DNA of 64,000 bases from NCBI GenBank assembly GCA_016801845.1, contig CM028925.1, positions 868,001-932,000 on the forward strand, given 5' to 3'. This DNA comes from Polydactylus sextarius (taxonomy: Eukaryota; Chordata; Actinopteri; Polynemidae). Below, one piece after another: positions 46,480 to 57,490 of this stretch; positions within the stretch are counted from its first letter, which is position 1; each line of letters begins with the position of its first letter. The position numbers were made by a program, and so were the translations under genes. Below the pieces are notes generated by a model. It had not been told where the DNA came from, searched no databases, and saw only the letters and a list, made by a program, of their open reading frames with translations.

Positions 46480-46850
46480 TTTATTTATTTTCATTTATTT
46501 ATTTCTGTCTTCCGCTCCACGGCCAGTTGTCTCCGGGCCGTTGCTGTCTCTGCCCATGTCTCCCATCCCGAGACGTGCTGCTCACAGAGCTGAGGGAGGG
46601 GTAGGAGAAGGAGAAGGGTTGGGAGGGAGGGTAGATGATCCTAGCCAACAGGGCCCCGGGGCCGCAGCCCTCTCTGGACCCCGACCCCGGGTCACCGAGC
46701 ACCTCGGGTCAGCTGGTCCCGCGCCTCCTCCTCGTGGGGTAATCGCCCCGGCTACCGCATCGTGGAGGAGGAGCGGGCGGGAAGTTGGGAGGAGGGGGAG
46801 GCGGTGTCTCCCCCCAGTGTCTTGTGTAATCAACATTTAGAGAACAGCTG
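46480..46850. promoter_or_regulatory. GC-rich block, weak regulatory candidate
   Basis: After a (TTTA)n run (46470-46503) the sequence is GC-rich with CpGs (46640-46765), then GGAG repeats. Overlapping ORFs on both strands reflect composition. Could be a CpG island. Confidence 0.22.
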
Positions 46851-46931
46851 GGAGGAGGAGGAGAGGGAAGAGGAGGAGGGTGTTTGTTGTGTACATGCAT
46901 GTTTTCTCACGCTCACATACATTTGATGATG

Positions 46932-46963
<32 letters not shown>

Positions 46964-47719
46964 TGGGTGTGTGGTGGGTGTGTATTCCCTGCCGGCCCCT
47001 TGGCGCTCAGAGCGGGATCAGAGTCGGGGTCTTTGCCTGCAAATAAAACTCCTCCTCTGGGTGCCGACGTGCTCATCTTTGGGTAGAGCTGTCAGAGCGA
47101 GGAATTTCAGACGCGCAGTAGGAGAAAAGGCCCGAGTCGGACGGTTTCAACATATCAAGGAGAAATTGAGAATTACAAATTAGGCAAAACGATGGTTTTT
47201 GATCATTTCGATGGGTTGATCATTGTCTGCTCAGTGTCAGTGACCCTCAACCCTCAAGTACAGTAACTCACAGCTGAGTAACAGCTGAGAACTCATGGAA
47301 CTCTTTGTTTTGTGCACTTTAATTCTAAAAGTTACATTATAATTGCATGTTTGTACAGTTCTGTACAGTTCTTTGTCTTGGAGGATGGAGGATGCAGAAA
47401 TCTATTAAAATATTTGACTTTAGGCTGATAACGTTCAGCAACAACATCGTCACACACCTCCATAGACCTATGGATTGTGGGCATATATTAATCTAACTGA
47501 TTGAGATGCTCCGCCCAGATTAGGGGTTGATGATTGGGGTTGATGGAGTTAGTTTAGAGCCTCTTTCCTTGAACCTTTTTTTTTTTTCCTCTTTTTGGCA
47601 ATTTCCTGCAATTCACAGTCAAACAGACCCACAGAACTGAAACGTGTGAAAAGTCTATATGATGTTAAGTATTCCAGGTTTGTAACGTTAAGTATAATTG
47701 CCGTGTTAGAATGAAGACT
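46851..47719. other. Spacer with GT microsatellite
   Basis: Purine-rich start, GT repeat, then AT-rich sequence. A T run at 47578-47587. No gene seen. Confidence 0.4.
46933..46962. repeat. (GT)n microsatellite
   Basis: GT run of about 15 units followed by two GGTGGGTGTGT units. Confidence 0.95.
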
Positions 47720-48320
47720 AACACTTTCAAAGAGCACCTGACAACTGAGAGCCGACGCTTCTTATTTTGTGCCTCGGCCTGAAATAAAAAATGAAGAAGG
47801 AGCCAGTTAACATTTTGCCATATGCATTGTTTGTTTTGGATCTATAAATACTCTTAATTGCCTCGGGTACAGTGCTAATGCAACAGATAGCTCTGTGTCG
47901 CACAACATTTGAATGGACCATCTGACTAATTACAGCAGCCTACGATCAAATCAGGCTCCAGAGAACCTGTGAAGACCCTGAACCTGGCCTTCCGGTCAGG
48001 AAGAGGAAGCAGCCTCATTGTTGCTGCCAGAAATAATAATTTCAATAATTTTCTATAATTTCCAGCATCTAAACAGAGCAAACCAAGTCAGGAAACAAAG
48101 CAGGGGCCCGCCAAGCTCCGCCTCCACCTCCCCCAGAAGACGACACACGCACACACACATAAGCAGAGGCCTGTGAGAGCCTCCCCACGGAAAGCGGCTG
48201 CCATCTAAAAACAGCCTCTGCAGCTGGCCGCCGCAGCGAAAGGCGTGCTTTCAGTGCTCGCACCCGCAGTCACAGTTTACTCCCGCTAAATGTATGGAAT
48301 CAGGCTCTCGCTAAAAACTA
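47720..48320. promoter_or_regulatory. Candidate conserved non-coding cluster 20
   Basis: Includes GCCATATGCATTG near 47818, CTCTTAATTGCC near 47851, GTGCTAATGCAACAG near 47871 and TGACTAATTACAGC at about 47923-47936. Then an AATAATAATTTCAATAATTTTC stretch (48033-48054), a CA-rich bit and CGCTAAATGTATGG at the end. Confidence 0.36.
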
Positions 48321-48720
48321 CAATTACAGGTGATATACAGATTGAAATCATAGGGGCTGCTTTTTTTGTTGAGGAAAATTGTCCTAATGAGCGGTTTGGC
48401 GATTCATGGGGTGGAAGGGAGGGAAGGATTGGTGCTGGTGTTGGAGGAGACTGTGAATGTCTTTTCTCTTCCAGTGTGTGTGTGTGTGTGTGTGTGTGTT
48501 GGGGAGGTGTTGGAGGGGCATAAACAGCTGCACCTGCTGCTGCGGCGCACACTGCCACAGTTAATGATATCGGATGATATCATTAGGCAAAGTGCTCATA
48601 AACAGATGTTGGAGGCGCTGCCTAAACAGTGTCAGCTGAGCCGGTTTGCATTTCTGCGAACGTATTATTTATATAGGGCATTTAAGTTTGTTATGTTAAT
48701 AACCCCTCTGTTAGCATGCA
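48321..48720. promoter_or_regulatory. Candidate conserved non-coding element 21 with inverted TAATGATATC pair
   Basis: ACAATTACAGG precedes it. A GT microsatellite (48474-48499) divides it. The right half carries a perfect 10-bp inverted repeat at 48562-48585 and even sequence to 48720 (GGTTTGCATTTCTGCG, ATTATTTATATAGGGC). Confidence 0.35.
48474..48499. repeat. (GT)n microsatellite
   Basis: GT run of about 13 units. Confidence 0.95.
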
Positions 48721-50095
48721 GGATGTGGCACAGGAAGAACACAGAGACGAGGCCGGTGTGCAGGGAGGTGGCGCAGGAGAATTAAACTGCACCTCGGAGG
48801 CTCGGTGAAACGTCTGAGGCTGATCAGAGGTATGACTGAACACACACACGTCTACCATCCACCTGCACCCTGCTCCGGACCATAAAAATGATCCCGCTGT
48901 CCTAATTTTAAATCTCATTTAAAGATTTAATCAGAATTTCTTTCTTTTAGTCGGAAGTGAATCCCCTGCTGGTCGTTGCAGTGAACTGCAGGTGGGTCAT
49001 CGTGGATCGTTCGGTAGTTTTTTTGTTTTTGGTACGAAAGAGGTTGAAACATTATCGGCTGTGTGCTGCTTGTTTTTTTTTTTTTTTGTTTTGTTTTGTT
49101 TTGTTTTTTTTGGTAAATGTTTGAGCAGAAATCAGAAAACGTAACATTCAGATAAAGTTGATAAATCTGCAGGAGCTTAAAAATATTTAAAAAAAAACGA
49201 CGCCTTACCGCATCAACGTCTGAGCTGCGGGATGGGTTAGCTCCTGTGAATCCAATCCAGCGACTCTGTAAAGACAGAACACGACTTATCGGTGACACAG
49301 TTTTAGCCCAAATGCTTCCAATATGAGTCCAGGTGTGGTGCTTTGACCTAAAGACGTAAACTGAACCTTTAGAGGACTTCATGTTGCAAACTTTACTTCT
49401 AATCCCAGCTGAGTTAGTGACTTAATCTGAGTGATTAAACCCCCAAATCCTGCTGTATTTTACCAGTTGAAGTCTTGTGTTATTAGGGCTTTTTACTGTC
49501 AGTTTAACCTTAAACACAGGGAAACACAGAAACTCTTAGGTCTTCTGTAAATTACCTTAAAATATCTCTGCCACAGCCAGTTTACGCACTTGTTTCTTTT
49601 TTAACCATTCAGCCTCACGTCTCCGCCTCCGACAGTCACTAATTAAACACACAGGGTTAATTAACGTCGGTACAGGTGAGTCGACAGAACCGTCTCCTTC
49701 ACTCTCAGCAGATGGAGACGTGTCATCACACTTAATTAAGTCCGTGGTTCAGCCAAAAACCTGCACTTTGATTTGAAAACCTGTGATCAACTTCCTGCCT
49801 CACCTGAAGGCCACGACTCACCACTTCCTGCTTTCTTCCTCGCATGTTCACTGTGGTCTGCGCCGTCTGAGGATGACTTCTGTCGCCACCTTCTGTTTTG
49901 GAGTTAGAATAAAAGAGTGACTGACTATTTTGCCGCAAGGCTTTTATTGTGAAGGCTCTGCAGGAAAGCATATTTATTTACTAGCTTGTTTATGAAAATC
50001 ACAAGTAAACTTGGCGATTTTCTTTATAGCGTCGGCTTTTAATTTAACATGATAGATTATAAACAGATGATAAACATGAGCAGCATTTACTAGAA

Positions 50096-50143
<48 letters not shown>

Positions 50144-50439
50144 TAAACTCAAACAGGAAGTAATAGAAGGAAAAAAAAGAAACAAACTCCCCCAGGCTCA
50201 GCCCACCTCGGCGGAGGAGGAGACGAGCATCAAGCCTCACTTTTAAACAGCACTCATACACGTGTTAACAGATTTATGTAAAAGGTTAACGTCCTTGTGT
50301 TATTCTGCTCAGGCGCTGCCATTTTACTCACCCTCCCTTCCCTCCCTCCCTCCCTCCCTCCCCCTCCTCCTCCCCACCTCCCTGGCTGGGAAAAAAAAAA
50401 AAAAAAAAAAAAAAAAGGGGGGAACAGGCGCCCATTTCC
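48721..50439. other. Spacer with TA/TG repeat and A run
   Basis: (TTTTG)n-like stretch near 49088-49104, compound TA/TG repeat, CCCT-rich segment 50332-50385 and 26 A at 50391-50416. No gene seen. Confidence 0.4.
50096..50143. repeat. Compound (TA)n-(TG)n microsatellite
   Basis: TA run of about 14 units passing into about ten TG units. Confidence 0.95.
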
Positions 50440-51075
50440 CTGCCACCATTATGCTCATTTGTCCTGTCAAGAGAATGACAGGCCGGTTGACTCTTCCCCA
50501 GATACGACCATTAGGTAACGCTCTGTCATCTGACAGCGAGGCATTCTGCCGCTCCCTAAAAACCCCCTAATTATTTCCTTCGCCAGAGACAGGCGGTGGC
50601 GGGTAGGTAATTTTTAACCTTTCACGTGCACCTGGGGAACCCTCCTCCGGGGAGCCAAGGTGCCTGTGTGGCATTCAGTCATCAAAACATGACCTTTTAT
50701 GGCCGTTCGGAGAGCAGTTGGCACCGGGTGCCACGCGCCGGCTAATGCTAATGTTGATGACTAATTTATGCATCAGCCGACTGCATCTGCAGCAAGTTTA
50801 GGGTAGCAACAATGTGTGATAGAGCGGTGAGATGGGAGAGGAAGAGGGAAGAGGAGGCGGGCGGGCGGGCGGGCGGGGGGGTGGTGGTGGTGGTGGTCGG
50901 GGGGCTTCACTGCAGAGCAAGCAGAGGTGAAAGGCATTTTGGGGGAAGGGGTGGGGCTTTTTCAGACACCCGGTAGCTTGGCACGACAGGGAATTGAGGG
51001 GGCTAATTATGTTGCAGGGAATACATTCGGCGTGACCAGCGAGCCTTTTTAGAATTTGTCGAGCGCAATCTGACT
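50440..51075. promoter_or_regulatory. Strong candidate conserved non-coding cluster 22 with abutting E-boxes
   Basis: Even sequence from 50440 to 50830 with CCATTATGCTCATTTG, CCCCCTAATTATTTCC, GGTAGGTAATTTTTAACC, two directly abutting E-boxes CACGTG (50623-50628) and CACCTG (50629-50634), and GCTAATGCTAATGTTGATG followed by ACTAATTTATGCATCAGCC. A GGGC/GGT repeat (50857-50896) follows, then GGGGCTAATTATGTTGC (50999-51015). CACCTG is the type of site bound by ZEB and bHLH factors. Confidence 0.42.
50857..50896. repeat. (GGGC)n and (GGT)n low-complexity run
   Basis: About five GGGC units, a G8 run, then about five GTG units. G-quadruplex-prone. Confidence 0.85.
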
Positions 51076-51088
51076 AACGTGGCTGACC

Positions 51089-51093
<5 letters not shown>

Positions 51094-51122
<29 letters not shown>
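51094..51122. repeat. 29-base T homopolymer
   Basis: Uninterrupted T run between two even-composition segments. Confidence 0.95.
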
Positions 51123-51124
<2 letters not shown>

Positions 51125-52359
51125 CCAAATTGCGGGAGACCAGAGAGCATGTGAGATGTGTGCATATTCTATGACCTAATTGCCTTTTTTTTTTTTTTTC
51201 CTTGTGAGTCTAAATGCTGCCTGCCACCCCTCCACACCCCAACCCACCATCATAAGAAAGCAGGATGTCAAGAATCTCCTCATCACATGTGCATTTTAAC
51301 GCGTTTACAGCACGTTTTACGTCCGCGGACGTTACCGCTCCCTGTGGAAGCTTTAAAATGAGGATTGAAAGCGGAGCCTTGGAGGAGAATCTTCACTTCT
51401 CCTGCTCACTGATGACCTCTGACCCTGCGTGCGCTTATTAATATCAGAATATACCAGTTTTTTTGAGCAGCAGTTATGAATTTTTTGGTTGCCTTTTTGA
51501 GGGAGAGATTGACGCCCGACTCTGACTCTTCGCTGTGAAATGGCGAAAGGTCAATTTCTATCGTTCACGAATTACAAATCATTCGCAAATGGTGGGTTTA
51601 CGTGAACAAAACCGGTGATGGAACCTTTTGTAAACAGAAGCAGCAAGTTAACAGCGTTTTAATACCTGAAAGAAAGAAAAAAAAAATGGGTTATTTGTCT
51701 CGGCTTAAGCTGCTCATGCCTGCCCTCATGTCCACGGCAGAGAATATGGATGGGGGGGGGGCGCCTCCTGCTCTGTCAGTCTGCGTAAGAGCGATGGAGA
51801 TGGAGATGACAGAGACATTTATGTTGAGAGCGTAAAATAACAGGCAACGACCTCGGGGGCTTTACAGTCAGCTGACAAAAAAAAAGAAAAAAAACACTGT
51901 TTATAATCTAACACACAAATTCCAGACTATTCCTTCCAAAGTCCATAAATTGTTATTATTGTGAAGTGTTTCCACAGACAAATGGAGGCTCCGCGGTGAA
52001 GACGAGACGGATCCGGCTAATCGGATCATCAGTAAGCGATGGCGCTGTTCTGTTTGGAAAAACATAATTTGTACGAATCAAGGCCACGTGTGAGTCGGGG
52101 CCTCCGCTCGCCACGTTTGCGTACATCCGTCGTCGACGCTGATGAAAGTCTTTGTTTAGACAAATCGGGAAATTACACTGCATGTCTTATTCTGCCTGGA
52201 AAGTGTGATTTTTTTTTTTTTTTTTTTTTTTTTTTGTTTGTTTGTTTGCAGTTGTTGTTTCTCAAGTTCTGGAGGGAAAGAAAAAAAAAAAAAAAAGGTC
52301 ATCGCAAAGTGTTTCCCTCGGAGCAACGCGGCGCAATAAAACACGAGTAAACACAATGC
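51123..52359. other. Spacer, partly CNE-like at 51130-51560
   Basis: The left part (GACCTAATTGCC near 51172, ATTAATATCAG near 51436) is weakly CNE-like. The rest has G and A runs (51752-51760, 52279-52296) and 27 T at 52209-52235. No gene seen. Confidence 0.3.
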
Positions 52360-52600
52360 AAGACGGATTCAAGCCGCCGTACGTTTGCGTGGCCATTAGT
52401 GATTTATACTCTGCTGCTAATCCCTTTGCTCGGGCCGCCCTGCTGCCATTAAGCTTGGAAATTACATGTTCTATCACGAGCGGCCGCTCTCACCTGAGTA
52501 TTGGATTACTGAAATAAAATATGAATAATTAATACTGAGAAATAGGTTCCTGGCAACAGGAATGGCTGCAATTTAATAATGAGCATTATGTTTCTGGTGT
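52360..52600. promoter_or_regulatory. Strong candidate conserved non-coding element 23
   Basis: Contains GGCCATTAGTGATTTATAC, GCTGCTAATCCC, GCCATTAAGCTTGGAAATTAC, GCGGCCGC at 52480-52487, CTCACCTGAG (E-box) at 52489-52498, GGATTACTG, AATAATTAAT at 52524-52533 and CAATTTAATAATGAGC. No simple repeats, and no open frame with splice context. Confidence 0.42.
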
Positions 52601-53190
52601 TTTTTCCCTCCTTTTCTTTTTCTCTCCTCCTCCGGTGTCGTTTGATCTTCTCGGGTATCTCTACCAGGGGAGTCTCTGCATCCTCTTCTTCTTCCTCTTC
52701 TTCTTCTTCTTTGTTGGTTCTTCCTCCTCTGAACCCACCTTCCACCTCTTCCCCTTTCTCTTTTTCTTCATCATCTTGTTTCTTTTTTTTTTTTTTTTTT
52801 TCATTAATAAGCCGCCGTTAAATAAATTAGAAAATATCCACCCAGGGGTGATCAGACGGCCACAAACCCTTGTCATCTGTCTCCCGGCGCTGCCAGGCAA
52901 AAGAGAGCAAGCGAGAGGAGAAGAAGAAGAAGAAGGAAGAAGAAGAGGAGGAGGACGAGAGGACAGCCAAGATTTTCTTTCTTTTTTCTTTTCCATCTTC
53001 TTTTCCCTCCGCTGGCTTGGTATTCTGTCAGAGGTGAGAGGAGAAGAACGGGTTCGTTTTCTTTCACCCGAAGGCCGTTCGTCCATACGTCCATATTTAT
53101 TTAATGCAGCGAGAGAATATTTAAGGAGGAAGAGGAAGGAAGCGAAGGAGACAGACAGAGAGAGAGAGAGAGAGAGAGGAGGAGGAGGGA
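52601..53190. repeat. Pyrimidine block then purine block (CTT/TTC and GAA/GGA)
   Basis: 52600-52800 is dominated by TTC/TCC/CTT and T18; 52905-52960 and 53125-53190 by GAA/GAG/GGA. The small even island 52800-52900 (TTAATAAGCCGCCGTTAAATAAATTAG) resembles CNE sequence. The 218-codon ORF through here is a translation of this low-complexity sequence, not a gene. Confidence 0.75.
53157..53178. repeat. (GA)n microsatellite
   Basis: GA run of about eleven units. Confidence 0.9.
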
Positions 53191-53195
53191 AAAAA

Positions 53196-53620
53196 AAAAA
53201 CTTTGCTACATATGGAGTGCTTCTTACAACTAATCAGCAGACTGTTGGTGATTGGGGCCGCGGGCGCCAGGTTGGCTCGAGCCGGAGTTAGCACAGTGCC
53301 CAGGTCTTTGCTGCAGGCTGCACAGGTTGGCCTCAACTCTGCTGGGGAGCAGATGGCGAGCCAAAGCTTGTAGTCACACTTACCTTCCACACTAAATCCC
53401 TAATCCCTCCGTGGACGCTCCTCCAAGGCAGGTTTTTGGAGGCAGAAATAGGGGTTACAATCTGGACGGCCGCGACGCCTGCCAAAACACTCACAACACA
53501 GAAATGCAAATTAACTTATTTGTGTTGTCCGCCGGCCAAGGAGCCGCTTCTTTTGCGAGTAATTAAGATACCTTGAAAAATTATTTGTAAAAGATCAATA
53601 ATTTCAAATGGAAACAGCGA
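53196..53620. promoter_or_regulatory. Strong candidate conserved non-coding element 24
   Basis: Over 400 bp of even sequence with CAACTAATCAGCAG, GGTGATTGGGGCCGCGGG (inverted CCAAT), ACTAAATCCCTAATCCC, GAAATGCAAATTAAC (octamer ATGCAAAT at about 53502-53509), GAGTAATTAAGATACC and GATCAATAATTTC. The octamer beside homeodomain sites is a common enhancer arrangement. Confidence 0.42.
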
Positions 53621-53967
53621 CAATGACGAGGGAGAGGACGAGCGCGGGGCGTGGACGTGGCGTTACGTCTGTTTTCACGCCTCCGCTCACCTGCGGCGAC
53701 GACAAACTAGTCCCTCAGGTGTCGCTGACGTCAACCTTCTGAGGCGTCTGATCGCCCTCTGTAATAATTCAGCCGTAATGGCCACTGGACGTGGGACTCA
53801 TGAGGCGTTTTAATGTTGAATGTTCCTTTAAAAAGGAGAAGAGAAGGAGGAGAAGAAGAAGAAAAAGAAAAAGAAGAAAAACAAGCGCCCCCTGAATCAG
53901 TAAGTGTTAGAGGAGGCGTAGGAGCCTTGGTGACACCTTTCAGCTGTGCTTGTTGGCTGGTGCTTAA

Positions 53968-53971
<4 letters not shown>

Positions 53972-54019
<48 letters not shown>
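53972..54019. repeat. (CA)n microsatellite
   Basis: CA run of about 24 units, the longest dinucleotide array in the window. Confidence 0.96.
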
Positions 54020-54020
<1 letters not shown>

Positions 54021-54135
54021 TTATTAGCCTGGTGTCAGCAGCACTAAATGGGCTGCAGATGTTAATGCACTGTTTTAGATACAGTGGCAGGAAAAAAGAC
54101 GGACCCATTCAGACGCAGCAGAACTAAATACAGCC

Positions 54136-54158
54136 AGAGAGAGAGAGAGAGAGAGAGA
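54136..54158. repeat. (GA)n microsatellite
   Basis: GA run of about eleven units. Confidence 0.92.
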
Positions 54159-55494
54159 CATTCGTTAGTGAGGAGATAATAATTCAGAGGTGATGCTTTA
54201 TAAACAGTTCAGCGGGTTTGTTTAAAATCTCAGAAACAGACAACGTGTTGTTTTTTTTTTAACTTGTCTTACACAGTTTATTAGCTTCGCGTTCAGTCTG
54301 TAAAAAAAAAAAAAAAAAAAAAAAAAGCTGCAGCGGAGGATTTTTGTATTTTTTTTTTACAGCGAAGAACGAAGATGACGTCAAACAAACCGGCAAGGTG
54401 AGAGCGGAATCGTGAACTGTCTCACGGACCATTCAAAACGATATCACGAATTAAACGATATTATCACCATTTCCATTCGTAGGCTGGATGCTCTCTACCG
54501 GCCTGTTTGGTGCATTTAGACCAAAATCAAGTCTAACTTTAAGAATATTCTTCTTAAATTGCCATAAGAGAGTAAATAAGTCCTATTAAGGTGGATTTAT
54601 TCAGTTATTTGTTGAAAAAATCGGTACATTTTATATTCTGGTCGATTTATTGACCCTTATCATTAAGTCATAATCTATATAAATAATAATTACAGAAACT
54701 AGTGCTCATAAATCATAATTTTCTATTTCTCCCCGTCACTGCTGTGTAACTGTCGTCCTGTGGCCGCTCCAGCAGCACTCAACGTTCGAGGGTCTGAAAA
54801 GGCCTCTGGGACCAGCCGGGCGGATCAAACGACCTCCCCTGTATCCGACCAGATGTCCTTACTGGGACGGGTTCAGATGGTCCCAGCGAGCGGCGATGGG
54901 GAAAGGTCAGAGTCACACGGTGGGTTAAACTGGACCCATCACGAAAACTGGCTCGGGCCTCGACGTTGTGTCTGCGCGGCGCCGCCCACTGCTCGTCGGC
55001 AGGGATTATTTCAATTAAGGCTCATGCTGGCTGAACGCAGGATTACAACAGGGTTTAGAGTGGCAGGACACATCTGAACACGGCACATGGTCAGACAGTC
55101 AGCACCCAGGGATCAGCAGGCTGAAATATGACAGACTGGGAGTCTTAATTAGCAGCGACACAGACAAAACACTTCAATTCTATAAAATATTTAACATATT
55201 TAACAAATATTCTTATCCAGCGAGGAAGTCGGTTATGTTAATGTTATTTACTTTCACCCTAATTTCATTTTGGTGCCGACACCCGAAATGTATTATTTTT
55301 TAAATATTTTTTTATATTCTAAAACCTTTAAATTTGTCTTTTTTTTTTTGTTTTTTAAATCATATCACTTCATTATTTTTGCAAAGTCCTGAAAGTGAAC
55401 TGAAAATTAAATTAGTCTCTTGGAAACAAAACTGACCTGTGACCATCTGTCTTTACTGAACTGAACTAATCCTTTAACATCCAGTTGTTTCTCC

Positions 55495-55525
<31 letters not shown>

Positions 55526-56039
55526 ATTCCAAACTTATGAATATTTATTCTGGTGCCTCTGACCTGCACATGAAATCAAACATAACTTTAGCGAGTAGTA
55601 CTTTAATACTAATGTAGCAAACTCCAATTTCTGTTTATCTGAACAAACATTACAGTGATCTGACTCCTGCTTTTATCCAAACTGACGTGTGTTTGTGAGT
55701 CTGAGCCACGAGCGAACGGCAAACCGCCACCTCTGACCTCCAAGGAATCCATAAAACCTCGGCTGACTGCGATCAAAGCTTTATCTCGTCAGTCACTGTG
55801 CATTAAACCTTCGAATGTGTAAAATGATGGAGCGGCTGGATCGTCCCAGAGGGATAATTCCCTCTGTTGTCTCTGAGATGAAAGAGGAAGGTAAACGTTG
55901 CTGTCTCGTATACGAGCGCAGAACCTGCCTCTGATCGGTCGATGATGTTTAGCAGCAGCCGCGGGACCGTGAAAGGTAAAACCACCAAATGAGAGACGAT
56001 TAGCCCCCCGCACCCACCTCCTCGCCCCATTCACCCTCT

Positions 56040-56520
56040 CCTGAGCTGTATGCGTGGCATGATTCGGACGTGAATGTCATTACCGGCTCCCCAAACCCGA
56101 CTTTAGCATTCACGGCGTCAACTGGCGTCTGGCATTTTCACCTGCAGACGGTCTGGACTGATTGAGATGCGTCGAAGGAGACGCATCTCTTAACCTGAAA
56201 CTTAAACCTAATTGGCCCCGGCGTCGGACCCCCTGATTCCCGATTCTCAGGGAGGTCCGCATTTCAAAGCAGCAGCCCCCCGGATCAATTAACGGACCGA
56301 TAATGTGTCTCGCTTTCACACAAGACGAGAATCTCGGGTTGGGGAAAATCAGATAGCGGCCAGCCGAGGCTAGCGTTCGGCCGTGGCGTTGCTTCGGTTG
56401 AAAACTCAAAGCTGATAAAACCGCTAATCTTTAACTCGCACGGAGGTTGAGTTTTCACAGAATGCAAACACTGAAGTAGACGACTGCTAATTGCGTCAGC
56501 TAACATTTAGCATATCAAAC
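56040..56520. promoter_or_regulatory. Candidate conserved non-coding element 25
   Basis: Contains GTGAATGTCATTACCGG, TTTTCACCTGCAG (E-box), a perfect 10-bp hairpin (56164-56189), AACCTAATTGGCC, GGATCAATTAACGG and GACTGCTAATTGCG. Even composition, with CpGs. Confidence 0.37.
56164..56189. other. Perfect 10-bp hairpin
   Basis: GAGATGCGTC and GACGCATCTC flank a six-base loop (GAAGGA). It lies inside the candidate element and could bind a dimeric factor or be chance. Confidence 0.7.
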
Positions 56521-57329
56521 CGTGATGAGCTGATTAGTAAGATAACTAAAAATGCAGAAGCTAGCTCAGTCTCTTATATATTATAAGATACACATATACT
56601 TATATACAAGTCTGCTCTGTGTTTTTTTTTTTCCAATATTCTCTCTTTTTGCTGTCAGACACGGTCGACGCAGCAGCTGAATAATAAACCTTGGGTAAAA
56701 AAAAAAAAACGAGTTCACACCATCTTAAGCCCAAGGTAAGAGCAAGGTACAACCGCGCTGTTTTTCTCAACGGCAAGACTGTGTGAAATATGAATGAGCA
56801 GCCAGTCTATACATCATGTTAGCTGACATGTTGTATTAAAATTTATGAATGACTTCATCAAAAAGCACTTTCTGCCCAGACAGATTCGCCCCGACATCAC
56901 AGTTACATGGCTGGTTGGAGCCTGAGATAAATGTGTGTGTGTGTGTGTGTGTGTGCGCGTCGATGGCCAAGTGTGAAACTACGTGTACTGTGAGCCGGTA
57001 CGGTGCGTAACTTCGTGTTGGCGCGTGCGTGAGTGAATCGAGGGAAGCTGAATTCTCGTCAAACTGGAAAAAAAAAAAAAAAAGATTTCGGTTTGTGTAA
57101 CTGAACTAAAAAAAAGCAGTGTGTGGATGATTCGAGCCTTTCCTACTATTTTACAGTCACACAGTTAACATTATTTTTCACTTTCAGGTGATAAAAGAAG
57201 AAATTTGGGCTTAAGTTCTTTTTCATTTGACAAACAACAAAAACACCGATAAATGCGACGTGAAAACGACAAGTTAATGATTGAAACTGATGGTTAAATT
57301 GTGTGTGTGTGTGTGTGTGTCTTCAGTCT
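56521..57329. other. Spacer with GT repeats
   Basis: GT repeats at 56933-56955 and 57301-57320, A runs near 56697-56709 and 57067-57084. No gene seen. Confidence 0.4.
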
Positions 57330-57490
57330 TCGCGTTATGAAATAATACCTGTCATCTGCCGACTGCTGAACCCTGAAAAGGGGGCAGGTTTTCCAGGTCA
57401 GGCTGCCATCTGTCAGCGCAGCCCTCTCCTGTTCCTGCACATTAGCACCTGATTGGCTGGAACCGAATCCGGTGTGGGCGGGGCCGCCAC
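57330..57490. promoter_or_regulatory. Candidate conserved non-coding element 26
   Basis: Compact block with GTTATGAAATAATACC, repeated CAGGT/CACCTG-type sites (GGCAGGTTTTCCAGGTCAGG and ATTAGCACCTGATTGGC) and an inverted CCAAT beside the last E-box. Confidence 0.33.

Larger units (their letters stand above)
53621..56039. other. Spacer with CA and GA microsatellites
   Basis: Long CA array (own entry), GA run 54136-54158, 25 A at 54302-54326, T run near 55496-55518. 55000-55140 (GGATTATTTCAATTAAGG) is weakly CNE-like. No gene seen. Confidence 0.38.

Noticed and set aside
52635..53291. 218-codon plus-strand ORF
   Set aside because: Built from TTC/CTT and GAA/GGA low-complexity sequence, giving Phe/Leu and Glu/Arg tracts; not a plausible protein.
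53972..54019. Regularly repeated array that might suggest a CRISPR-like structure
   Set aside because: It is a plain CA microsatellite; no direct repeats with unique spacers occur anywhere in the window.
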